Assembly (NCBI GenBank): GCA_945859915.1
Contig: CAMAPF010000021.1
Coordinates: 4,299,501-4,363,500, forward strand
DNA length: 64,000 bases
Direction of reading: 5' to 3'
Origin: Cuscuta epithymum
Taxonomy: Eukaryota > Streptophyta > Magnoliopsida > Solanales > Convolvulaceae
Shown here piece by piece: positions 12,016 to 22,469 of this stretch (the stretch's first letter is position 1; the number at the start of each line of letters is the position of its first letter). The position numbers and the translations under genes are program-made. The notes beneath the pieces are model-generated. The model worked only from the letters and a program-made list of their open reading frames with translations. It was not told the DNA's origin and did no database searches.

Positions 12016-14246
12016 ATGGAAGGTGGTAGATATTCGGTGGATTTGGGTAACCTCCAACGCAATCGAAGGAACGAGATTGAGAGGAAAAAATCCCGCAAAG
12101 GTAAAGAACTTGCCGGTTCTTCATCTCAAAGCCGAGATGATTTTGAAACGGGTTACCAAAGGCGAGATGGAGATGTGATGTCCGGAGAACAACTCCAACA
12201 AGAATTGGCCCGACATAATAACCGCTTTCTACAACAACAACAAATGTCGACGACCATTGACGAAGAGGAGCTTGAGGATGAAGATGCGGAGGAATTGGAA
12301 CCGGAGACGGCCGAGGAGGAGGGTGCCGGCAGCCACGACGCCGACGAGCCTGCCTCATCCCAAACCGCCACCGGTAATAAAAAAAAGTAAGTCTGAACTA
12401 ATGAAAAATAATTTTGATAAATGGAAGGACCCACAAACCGGCTATTGGCACGCAACTTGCAAGTGGTGCAACAACAATTATAGTTTGGGAACCTCCGGCG
12501 GATACGGATCCGCCGCAAGGCATCGTAAGGCAAAGCACCCCGTGGAGTATGCAAAATTAGGCGGCGGAACGGGGAAACAAACTCAAATATCGAGGTTTGC
12601 GAATTCTCAACCTTTTGGTAATTTCTCCTACAATGATGCACAAAATTTGACTGGTATGGCTAACTTAATTTGTGAAGAAAATTTGCCTTATTTGTTTTCT
12701 GAAAGTCTTGCTTTAAAAGATTATGCACAAGGTAGTTTAAATCCTCAATTTAGAAATTATAGTCGCAAAACTGTTAAGAAAGAAATAATAAGGCTTTATA
12801 ATGCGGAAAAGGCAAGGTTACAAATTTTTTTTGCAAACTTTGATGGGCGTGTTACTATTTGTTCTAACATATGGGAGGATGATTTTCATCATTTATATTA
12901 TTTGGGTCTGACTCCACATTATATTGATGAGGATTGGAATATGCATAAACGTGTTCTTGCTTTTCGTGAATTTAATGATCGTCACACCGCTGAACATATT
13001 TATATTTTGATTGAACGTATTTTAATTGAGTATAATTTGATTGATAAGGTGTTTGCTATTGGTTTCGATAATGTTACTAATAATACTGCTGTTATACCTA
13101 GATTGCGTAAGTTGTGTGGTGCCAATACTTTGATGGGTAGATTTTTTCATCAACGGTGTGCATGTCATGTTATAAATTTATGTGTGCAAGACGGTTTAAA
13201 AGTGTTAGGAGATTCCATGGAGGTAATCAAGGGGGGGATTAGACGTATTTGGGGTAATGGTCAACTTAGATGAAAATGGCAAACTTATTTGACTGAAAGA
13301 GGTGTGAGATATGTTGCTTTTCCTAAAGATTTGAGTATTCGTTGGAATAGTACTTATAAATTACTTAAAGTTGTTCTTAGATATAAAGAACATTTTCCTG
13401 CTTTTTTAAAAGAACATGATAACTATATTATAAACGCGGCTGAGATCGACACTTGCAAAAAAATTTGTAATGTTTTGATTTTATTTTTAATGCTACTGAA
13501 ACTTTTAGTCATGTTTATAAACCTACCGCAAACCAATTTATTCGTGAAGCTGTTAATCTCGCCGGTGCTTTTAAAGAATTTGAGAATGCCGTTTTCATTC
13601 ATTATTTTTGTGATTATATGAAGGAAAAGTTTTTAAAATATTATGCGCATATTTCCCATATTTATGGTATTGCATTTATTCTCGATCCTCGTTATAGACT
13701 TGCTAATTTGGAAGATTGTTTCAACTTCTATTATCTTGCGTTTTTTGGTGAATTTCCAATGTATGACGATAACCTCATAGATCCGAAAACGGAATACAAC
13801 GAGGTTAGTACTTTATTTTATGCCTTATTTAATGAGTTTCGTGCACAATATAACAACGCTCCCCTCCCTCGTCACGAACATCTTCATCTAAAGGAAAATC
13901 GATTTTTAAATCTGCATTTGACAATCTTATGAAAAAAACAAAAACAACTCACGTCACTGAACAAAGTGCATTGAATGAGATTACTTTGTATTTAACATAT
14001 GAAGTTGATTTTGAAGAAAATGATGACTTTGACGTTCTAGACTGGTGGAAGTCAAAGGAAAGAACGTTCCCGATTTTAGCACGGATGACTAAGCAAGTAC
14101 TATCAATGCCGATTTCAACAGTTGCTGTGGAACAAGAATTTAGTTCGGCCGGCAACGTCCTAACGGCATCTAAATCGAGATTGAGCGCGGAGTCTCTTAA
14201 GACGCTTATATGCTACCACGATATATTGGTTGAAGGCCGCACGTAG
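12016..14246 (+). pseudogene. hAT transposase pseudogene (BED finger, RNase-H-like, hAT C-terminal domain)
   Basis: Translated blocks in order: an acidic, Gln/Glu-rich N-terminus from MEGGRYSVDLG; a BED zinc finger (CKWC near 12463, RHRKAKH near 12520); the core with VTICSNIWEDD, YLGLTPHYIDEDW and FAIGFDNVTNN; and the hAT dimerisation region FDVLDWWKSKE, SMPISTVAVEQEFSSAGNV, SRLSAESL. Damage: frame change near 12377-12390 in an A-run, in-frame TGA at 13271-13273, frame changes near 13475 and near 13885. Relatives have Asp in the SDIW position; here it is Asn (AAC), which would remove the first catalytic acid. The gene cannot make an active transposase. Confidence 0.9.
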
Positions 14247-15004
14247 AACTCAAGAAATGAGCATCACCCTCTCCCAAGATTCTATGGATGACTCAACAAC
14301 CGATGGTGGCTCTACCTATGCCGGAGATTCCGATTGATTAGTATTTTAGAATTTATTATAAAATGTATTTTATAGCACTTGTCAACTTTATTTATACTTG
14401 TACTTCATATTTCAAAATTGTAAACTTGTACTTCATATTTCAAAATTGTAAATTTGTAGTTGTACTTCAAATTAATTTGTAAACTTGTACTTCATATTTC
14501 AAATAAATATGTGTTCACTTTTTCATATGTAGCACTTCTCAAATTAATTAATTGGTTACAAACTAACGACTTAAAATTATTTTTCTAAAATATAAAGCCG
14601 GTTTTTAAATTAAAAATACATTTACAATATGTAATATGTTTAAATACTTATACACCTATTTTGTAACATTTGTAAATTATAAATCAAACCACTTTTCTAA
14701 GTACAAATAGTTTTAGTTTTACTTAATTCATTAAATTAATTAATTTATTTTACAATATGTATAACTTTAAAAAAAAAAATTGAAATCAAACCTCCCAAAC
14801 GGCTATATAGCCGTTGGGGCTATGGGTGGGGGGCAGGGGGGTCCCGGGGGTGGTGGTGTGGGTAGTGGGGTTCAAAAACATCTATAAATACATCTATTTT
14901 CTAACATTTTTCTACACCTCTTCTCCAATTCTTCTCCAACTCTTCTTCATCTTCATCTTCTTTTATTATCCTACATTCCTACTTATACATATACCATTTT
15001 AAAT

Positions 15005-15211
15005 ATGGAAAGTACATCTTCCCTTATGCAAAACAATTTTGACAAGTGAAAGGACCCGAAGACCGGACTATGGTGGGCAACTTGCAGGTGGTGCAAGAAA
15101 GAATGCTGCTTGGGGCATTCATACGGATACGAGATGCCAATAAAACATATGAAGTCCTATGACAAAGGGAAAACAACAACCAACGGTGGCGGAAATCCCA
15201 ATTGATATTCA
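15005..15211 (+). pseudogene. Second, degenerate BED-finger fragment inside the hAT element
   Basis: Reads MESTSSLMQNNFDK, a TGA where the main copy has Trp, KDPKTGLWWATCRWCKK and IKHMKSYDKG. It parallels LMKNNFDKWKDPQTG and CKWC of the transposase N-terminus about 2.6 kb upstream. It is preceded by a palindrome (aacggctatatagccgtt, 14799-14816) and a T-rich leader, as if it were the 5' part of another related hAT joined to the 3' end of this one. Confidence 0.7.
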
Positions 15212-15530
15212 TTAGAAAATGTATTTCGTATTGTTATTTTTTTCTCAATTCTCAAATGTAGTTCTTATTTCAAATAAATGCACTTGAACTTTGTTTTTAA
15301 TAAGAATTTGTATAATATATAATTAATTTAAAAAAAAAATACTGGCCCGGCCCTGCCCGGCAGGTGGCCCGACCTGTGACCCGGGCGAGTGGCCCAGCCC
15401 GAACCGGAACCGGCCATTGCTCGGGCCGGTCCCGGGCCTACCATTACCAGACCCGAGGCCCGACCGGGCCTTGACCCAGCCCGGGCCCGACCCGGGCCCG
15501 ACCCTGCCCGGGTCCATCACTACATAAATG

Positions 15531-16354
15531 CATTGGGTTGGGCGTTTGAAAACTCAACTGTTAGATGAGGGATAGGAGATTGGAGAACTTGCAGCAAGGC
15601 AACAACGCTATCGCACAATTAATCAAACATTAGAATTGAAGTACTTTCAATTAGCTATGAAGTACACTGTTAATTATTAGCAATTTCATGAGTTTAATGG
15701 GTTTTTAGAGACCCCCACATTCTCACAAGGGTTATAAGCTTCAGAGCATGATGTCAAGAGACTTCTTTGCCTCAAGTCAGGCCATGTGTCACCTACTCAC
15801 CTATCTTAGAAACTTCTTTGTGACAATCAGCTTAAGAGCATCAATGATAATCTGATCTAGATAATTAAAAATCATTAAAATTCGAATACAATGCATAAGT
15901 TTTTTCCTACTACTAACCGAAACAAAATAATTCAATTCATATGATGAAAACATGGAGAAATGTGAACTCAGTTAGTGATGGGATTTAAAGAATATGAATT
16001 CTGATTGTTTATACACCAAAATAAAGGCATGCTGCAAGTGTTACTAAGCTAAGTACAGCAGTACAGCTATGGGGGCTAGGCCATAGCAAGAGGTGTTTTG
16101 TACACTTTATGTGCTCAATAATCCCACATTACCCAATTGAACACTCCATATTATAATTTACTATGCTGTTATTTGGATCACGGCACATAATTGTGAGACC
16201 TCAAATGATGGTTTCCTACTTCACTTTTTCTATCATTCCCTCAAGTCATTAGGTAATGTGAAACTCCATTACAGTGTGTTGACAAAAAAATGAGATGACA
16301 CGAACCAAACACTCCTTAGGACTTTAGGCAAGTTATGAAGGCTAAGATAGCATG
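15531..16354. other. 3' flank of the ABCI12-like gene
   Basis: AT-rich; no gene recognised. It would hold the 3' UTR and terminator of the minus-strand transporter gene, but no clear poly(A) signal can be singled out. Confidence 0.35.
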
Positions 16355-19300
16355 TCATATAAAGAGCTGCTTCGGCATAGTGATTGCAGTGATCAGACCA
16401 ACAAGTAACAATAACGAAATGCAATTTACAAAAGTAGTAGATGAATTTGCTGAAAAGAAGACTTTGTGTACTTCGCTGTCTCCACGAAACCCCCTCACAA
16501 TCATTGCCTGAAAACACAAGATTTTTTTAACATTATTTTTATCATATTTTAAGTGAATGTGACTTTTATGTGGGGAAATTTGACTTTGCTCCCCACTTCA
16601 TGATGAAATTCGAGTTTACATTTACACACCATTTTCAAAAAGTTAATGTGTGCAGCACCCCCAACTCTTTGAGAAATTAATATTTGCATCTTCTCCTCTA
16701 ATCCTCTTACAGATTTTTGAAGATATGTGCGCTCCATCCGTTTTAACAAATTAATACTTGCGCTCCATTCTCTTATAGATTTTTGAAGAGATTGGGTACA
16801 AATAATATCTATTTTAAAATTAGTATGCAATGTCCAATTTTGCCCAAGAATAGGGTGCAAAGTCAAATCCTCCCGATTTACGTTATATTTGGTTTGTTGA
16901 GCATTTATATGAGAAATACTACAGTGTTGACTTCTATACTCAAACTAGGATTGATTTAAAACATAAAAGAAATGCTAACCTGAGATATCTGCTCTGCATG
17001 AGCGAAAATATTCTTGAATATCCTACGTATGTATGTGACAAATACTGCAATTAAATGGATAACATATTTCAAAGACAGAACACAAACAGTCAGGCACGTA
17101 GAAGATGTTGATCAAGCATCAGGACCATGTTGGAATTGGTGTTCACCATCGCCTTAATCCCGACAATGTTGGATTGGTAACATGAAACTTAGTGTTGACT
17201 AAGGATGTTTTCTTTTGGACTGAAATTTGTTGGTCTGGTCTGGTCTGAACTGGTCTGGTAAACGTATGGTCTCTGTGTACAGAAGTTAAGTCTGGTCTGG
17301 TCTGGGACTGCAAACAGTCCAAAAGAAAACATCCTAATTATCCAAATGCAGTTAAGCAGATCAACAAAATAAATTAATACCCAAAATAAGACATTATGGA
17401 AAAGTTTAATGCTCATGCTCATGACCCTCTGTCACAACATTCTTACGAAATATATTATGAACTTCTGATGCTGTCATCATCACTGTATCTTTCTTTTAAT
17501 GGCATGGAATACATAATGGGACGAAAATGATTAGAGATGGTTTGTTGTAGACTTATGGTCTAGTCCAACTAGTAAAGGATTGATATTGCAATAACACTAA
17601 TACACTATGGATTTCATGGAACATTACAGTAGAGTTAAATAATTCTTAATTTGTTACCACAAGCAAGCATCTTTGCATATCAGCCATACTAACCATCAAT
17701 GGTCTCTAAAGTTGTCAACTGCCCCCAATTTATCCTTCGGGATACAATCCCAAGAGCAACATTACGAACCTGTCAATATTTGAGAGTTAAATTTCAATAA
17801 TAAGCTCATGAATGGTCAATTATATTGGGTAGGCCGCACCAAAAAGCTAGCTTAGAGCTTACTTCGGGCATAGTGGAATGGCAAGCACCATAATCACAAC
17901 AATCATGATGCCAATGGTGAGACATGGTGTAGGCAGTAGAGCAAATTGGGTGGGTACAAGAACAAAAACATTACCCTAGTGCCGTAAAGGCTCCCACCTA
18001 CGGTGGGGTAAGTAGGGTCGGATGTACACAGCCTTACCCCTATACTAAAGCACAGTGAGACTGTTTCCGGATGACCCATGATGAAAATCACGTCGAAAAT
18101 TGCATGGACTAACTGCTGCTTTATAACAAAGAAGCACAACCATTTTGCCACACAAACAAAGGTTTCTACTAAGCTCGGGATGGGTCCAGGTCGTGGTTAG
18201 ACCACCTGTGTGACCTGCCTACGGCCCTACGCCCATCATGGTGATGATGATGACAAAAACAATAATAAGAATAAGAAAAACAGAAACACCAATAGCAAAT
18301 AGTACTAAGAATAAAAATAGCAGCAACAAGAATAAAAAGCTGAAAACAACAATAAGAATGAGTAAATTCCGCGCACCTCATCAAAAACAAGATTTATAAA
18401 TCTCAAGGAGAGAAGTAGTGTAAGGATGACTTCTGCCACAGGTAGACCAAGTTTATCGAATGGGCGTAAAAACCACTGTAGTGCAAATGCTATCTGCTCT
18501 GGAGTTGTAGTTGATAGGTAAAGGCTTGCACTTTGAAAGATCTGGTAATCAAAGGACCCCACTCTCATAACAATATACAAGTAATAGCACTCCCCTATGA
18601 TCATAATGCCATATCTAATATCCAAGAGGCCAAGAACAGAAGGGCTTAAAAACATCACAAGTTGAAGAGTGATTGCATCACCCTCGCTGGTTTTAGGCTC
18701 CACCTTTAGTTTGTTTTAGACAGCAATAGCTCATTAATGAGGAAAAAATGGGAAAATTATATGCATAGACATAAAGCAAAATACACAATACATTTCTGCA
18801 AACAGGACCATTTTTGCTTTGTTTTACTAATGACTCATTCATTCCTAGAAGAAGAATTATCAACTATTTTATTCTTTGGTTACGTCTAAATGAGTCATAT
18901 CCTTAGGAAGAAAAGATACTCCAATTCGTGCACATGATGCATGTTTTACTCATATTTATTGAAATTTCCTAGAAAAAATTAGTAGAGTTGAAATTAACAA
19001 CACCAGTGAATGTGAAGGAGGCATGATAATCACATTTGAATATTTGATTCATTAATGAACATGCTTCATTTTTAAAATCTACCCAAGACTGGCAGGGCTG
19101 CATCACGACCATTTAACTGATATATAAGCTTTATTAGGTTAAAGAGAGGGTCAAAATCCAATTCCACTTACTGTGAAGGTTAAACATGCTGATGTGGTTG
19201 CTGTTAATAACCCCTTTCTGGTAATTTGCAGTGGTCCCATTTTAAAAACTACATACGAATAACCTTCGAAAGATGCTGGAAATTTCGGTAGCCCTGTAAC

Positions 19301-20975
19301 TGAAGGTGGAGGAGTTCTTGAATATACAAGGGAAGGTGCAGAGTCTGTACTCAGGGCTAACACTATAAACAAAACCCCACACAGTATTGAAACTCTTCCT
19401 AGTTGGTCCTATCAAAACATAATACATTACAATGATCAGAAGATCTTTCCACCATAAAAAGAAATGATAAATTAGGAACACAAGCAACCAGTAATTGTTG
19501 AAAATCCATTCAGTCCTTCGGAGGTGTTTATGCAGTAGTTATATTACATACAGCCTTCAGATGTCAACATACCTGCCATACTTCACTAGGTTGGATCTGT
19601 ATAGTTAATATAGCCAAGGAGACAATGAGACCAACACGCAGAACAGTATTCGACCTTGCTGGTAAAATAACTAGAGTAAGTAGCCATGCCTGCATAGCAT
19701 GCAATAATCAGAACAATGAAGTAACTTAGTCCTGCTCTTTTCTCAATCAGAAGTAGTAATCTTTTGCGATGGATTCCATTAAAATGAACTTAATTTTCTG
19801 TGAAACATTCCTCATTCATTTTTTCTACAATGTCCGGACTTGTGCAGTAAGAAAACATACAACAACAACATTACCGAGAGCCACAAAGGCTCCCACCTAT
19901 GGTTGATTGGTGGGGTAAGGGGGTCGGATGTACCTATGGTGGATTGCGTGAACTGACTGCTGCTTCATAACAAAGAAGAGCAGACAGTTTAGTGAGACAC
20001 ATTGCTTTATTCCATCACATTCCCAAGCCAAAAAAAATAGTGAGTCTTTGGCTCCAATGGAAATGATGGAAATGAACAGCCCCGTCTCACATATGGCTAT
20101 AACACTGAGTCACTGACCCTCCCACTTTTTATTATGGGAACTGACCCTCCTACTTTAGACGTCCTCAAATTTTGAAAATATACTTTACAGTATTTACAAT
20201 GTTTATTTTTTTTCGATTAAATCTACTTCGGAGTTTTATTTTGAAAAAATAAAAACACCATATAATCATATTTGAAAGATACTTCTAGAGTTCCAGATAA
20301 AATTGCACATACTTTTCTACAATAAAAGCTCTAATTTTTATAATTGGCCCAAATTTTTAAGATTTTCTTGATTATGAAGTAAATAAGAAATCCTTATGCA
20401 TATTAACATTGTATATTATTTAGCAGTTCAACAGCCCAAAAGCTCATTATAGTAAAGAAAGACACTTATTTTCCTTTACATATAGGCATAAATCTAAAAG
20501 TGAACACCCAGGTAAACCCCCTTACCCCCATCAGCAGGAACATGATCCATAGGTACCGTTCTAACCGGAAAACATAATTATCATAAAGAGATAAACAGAT
20601 AAGTCCGAAATGGCTAGAACTACGTACCAATTTGATTCTGGGGTCAGTAGAGTGCAAGAAAGTGGTAGGGGAAGAGATGTACTGAGCAATGGGGCTAGAG
20701 GTTGCTCCAGATATGAGTCTAAACACTTTCTCAGCTCCAAGAACGTTTTTTGGTGTCCACTTTTCCAGTAATTGTTTCCAGTTTTCCTGCGAACCTTCAA
20801 TGTTACTGCTTTTATCTGCACATAGAAAAGTGGGTCGGTGGGGGGTTTGTCTTTTCAGAGAGTTCGGGGCGAGTCGGTGCTTGTAGATGGAGGGAGTCAA
20901 ATATCTGATGCTTGTTATAGCTGGGGTGCTATGGAGGAGTTGAGGAAACATTGACAATGGCTGATAGATAAACAA
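16355..20975 (-). CDS. ABCI12: ABCI12-like chloroplast ECF-type transporter transmembrane subunit (EcfT/CbiQ family), 7 exons
   Basis: Transmembrane coupling subunit of an energy-coupling-factor-type ABC transporter, matching plant ABC transporter I family member 12 (chloroplast envelope; substrate unsettled). Exons read by eye on the minus strand: 20975-20628, 19689-19573, 19408-19172, 18541-18377, 17769-17694, 17044-16980, 16507-16355; 1161 nt, 386 aa, with AG acceptors, GT donors and matching phases throughout. The first ~55 residues are basic and Ser/Thr-rich, consistent with a transit peptide. Then FLHSTDPRIKL, ILPARSNTVLR, SRTPPPSVTGLPKFP, SLYLSTTTPEQIA, LLLSLRFINLVFDEVR, FVTYIRRIFKNIFAHAEQIS and MIVRGFRGDSE, all characteristic of the family; the last is the EcfT-type Arg-Gly coupling segment. 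A second in-frame ATG lies 8 codons in (20951) and could be the start. Introns 1, 4 and 5 carry a SINE, a SINE and a Harbinger MITE; no coding damage is seen. Confidence 0.92.
17203..17334. mobile_element. Harbinger/Tourist-like MITE in ABCI12 intron 5
   Basis: 132 bp with a perfect 20-bp inverted repeat starting GGATGTTTTCTTTTGGACTG, flanked by TAA on both sides (17200-17202, 17335-17337). The interior is made of TCTGG pentamers (tggtctggtctggtctg). A sister copy is at 57905-58067. Confidence 0.85.
17955..18150 (-). mobile_element. SINE (Au-like family), copy 2, in ABCI12 intron 4
   Basis: Minus strand: GGTCATCCGGAAACAGTC, GGGGTAAGGCTGTGTACATC, CCCCACCGTAGGTGGGAGCC. Same core as the copies at 6.2 and 19.9 kb. 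Ends approximate. Confidence 0.65.
19858..20045 (-). mobile_element. SINE (Au-like family), copy 3, in ABCI12 intron 1
   Basis: Minus strand ends with GGTGGGAGCCTTTGTGGCTC and a TTGTTGTTGT-type tail, as expected for the 3' end of an Au-like SINE. The internal GGGGTAAGGCTGCGTACAT block is partly deleted compared with the other two copies. Confidence 0.6.
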
Positions 20976-22085
20976 GGATTGCAGGCATAGGGATTTGGGT
21001 TCGTGGTATGATCCGAATTATCACCCGAACTTCAAACAAGTCCCACCCAGGAGTCCCATCCACAACAACCCAGAAAAATGTCACATTTCTGAATTTATTG
21101 GAGAATTTGAATTCGGATGGAAAATCCTAAATTCTTAATTGTCAAAATAGGACTAAACTTTAAAAATTTCCTAAATGTGAGTTATTATCTATAGTTAGAC
21201 AAAAACGTCTTTGGAGCCCTCGAAAATGAACTGCCGCTAACAGAACCTAACCCGCCGCTCAGAATTGGATGCCGCCGCTATAGATTTGGATGTCGCTGAT
21301 ATAGATGTTATCATCGCCAGTGCAAATCTGGCTGTCGCTGTCGTAAATCTGACCAGATCTATCCGCTCTCAGCCGCCGGCCATGCAAATCTGACTGCCTT
21401 CGTTGGATGTCCGGCCGTCGCCAATGCAGATTCGGCTGACCCCGCCACTAATGCCAACATTTTTCTCAGAATGCCAAAATGAATCAAAAATGCCATCTTA
21501 TGGCATTTTCGAAAGAAATTTCGAAAAATTTTGAAGTGTAAAAGTGCCATTTTGATGGCATTTCAGATTAAAATTTGGCAATTTGAAACACCAAAGAAGA
21601 AATAGAGCACAAATGTGTGATGAACCAAAAGAGGGGAAGAGAGAAACATATGAGAGGAGGCGGAGGAGGAAGAAGAAGGGGAAGATACTCCGGCTATAGA
21701 TCTGGACTGCTACTCACTCACCCGTTGCTTGGCTCTGCGCCTCTGCCCGCCTCTATTGTTTGTTGCTGCTCGCCGCATCGAGAAGCTCACTGTTGCAGAT
21801 TTTCAACCAGAGGAGATGAATGGAGAAAAGACACACCATCTAGCAACCTGAGATATGGGTAGGTCAAAGAAGAGTAGCTGATGCAGGAGAAGAAATTAGG
21901 AATGAATTGAAGAGGAGTTGATTTGTCTGGAGAAGGTGCGTAGCAGGGGAAGATGAGTTATGTCTTGAGAAGGTGTAGAAGGGAGCCGACGCGTGTAGAA
22001 GAGGGGCCGATCCGCGTAGAAGAGGGTAAATTTGGAACAATACTCCTATTTGGAGAATGAAATTATATCTACTCCTATTTAGGAA
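20976..22085. other. Upstream region of ABCI12 gene and an eroded, possibly MULE-derived segment
   Basis: The first few hundred bases should include the minus-strand gene's promoter; no TATA box can be assigned with confidence. From about 21130 to 22085 there are CCTAAAT/CCTATTTAGG words at both ends and repeated gccgtcgcc-type and atgccat/atggcat words in between, resembling the stretch at 23.18-23.74 kb. This could be a degenerate MULE. No coding sequence recognised. Confidence 0.3.
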
Positions 22086-22140
22086 CTAGTTTTTGTAACG
22101 CGCTATGCGCGAATGGGGTTATGCCCAATTTACTTTACGC
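22086..22140 (-). mobile_element. Putative second Helitron 3' terminus
   Basis: On the minus strand the hairpin CGCGCATAGCGCG is followed by TTACAAAAA and CTAG, next to T. Same architecture and orientation as the end at 6966. Body and 5' end not defined. An (AC)n/(TA)n tract follows at 22141-22165. Confidence 0.45.
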
Positions 22141-22210
22141 AACACACACACACACACATATATATAGAGAGAGATGTATGTATATATATAGTTATATTTT
22201 TTAACTCATA

Positions 22211-22467
22211 CTCCCTCCGTAACATAAAGATCTTCCCATTTTGACTTTTCACGGTCTTCTAAGTTGAACTTTGACTGCAAATATCTACATATCTATATTT
22301 ATAAAATTCATAAAAAATTAACATTCAAATAATACGTTTTACAATGAGTTATATAAAATAAATTTTTAATCATAACATAATGTGAGTTTTGAATAATTAA
22401 TGGTCAAAGTTCATAAAATTTGACCCAAAAGAGTCAAACTGGGAAGATTCTAGCATTACAGAGGTAG
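22211..22467. mobile_element. Stowaway MITE
   Basis: 257 bp, left terminus CTCCCTCCGTAACATAAAGA, right terminus partly decayed (TTACAGAGGTAG), flanked by TA on both sides. The inner repeat TTCCCATTTTGACT is mirrored on the right as AGTCAAACTGGGAA. Confidence 0.85.
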
Positions 22468-22469
22468 TA

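Larger units (their letters stand above)
11210..15522 (+). mobile_element. Full-length hAT transposon with degenerate transposase and CCGG-rich ends
   Basis: 4313-bp element. Termini TAGTGGTGGACCCGG and (inverted) TAGTGATGGACCCGG, one mismatch; perfect 8-bp target duplication CATAAATG at 11202-11209 and 15523-15530. About 150 bp at the left and 180 bp at the right are CCGG/GGCCC-rich, the same composition as the small elements at 1.1, 4.7 and 44 kb, making this the likely autonomous-type relative. Contents: an AT-rich leader with repeated TAGTTAATTAG-like words, the transposase (12016-14246), and a second partial BED-finger segment near 15005-15211. The perfect target duplication suggests a fairly recent insertion of an already damaged or since-damaged element. 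Confidence 0.92.

Noticed and set aside
12153..12641. 162-codon minus-strand frame in the hAT element
   Set aside because: Antisense shadow of the transposase N-terminus and BED finger.
21617..21862. 81-codon Arg/Gly-rich frame
   Set aside because: Low-complexity start, no conserved domain, in an eroded repeat.
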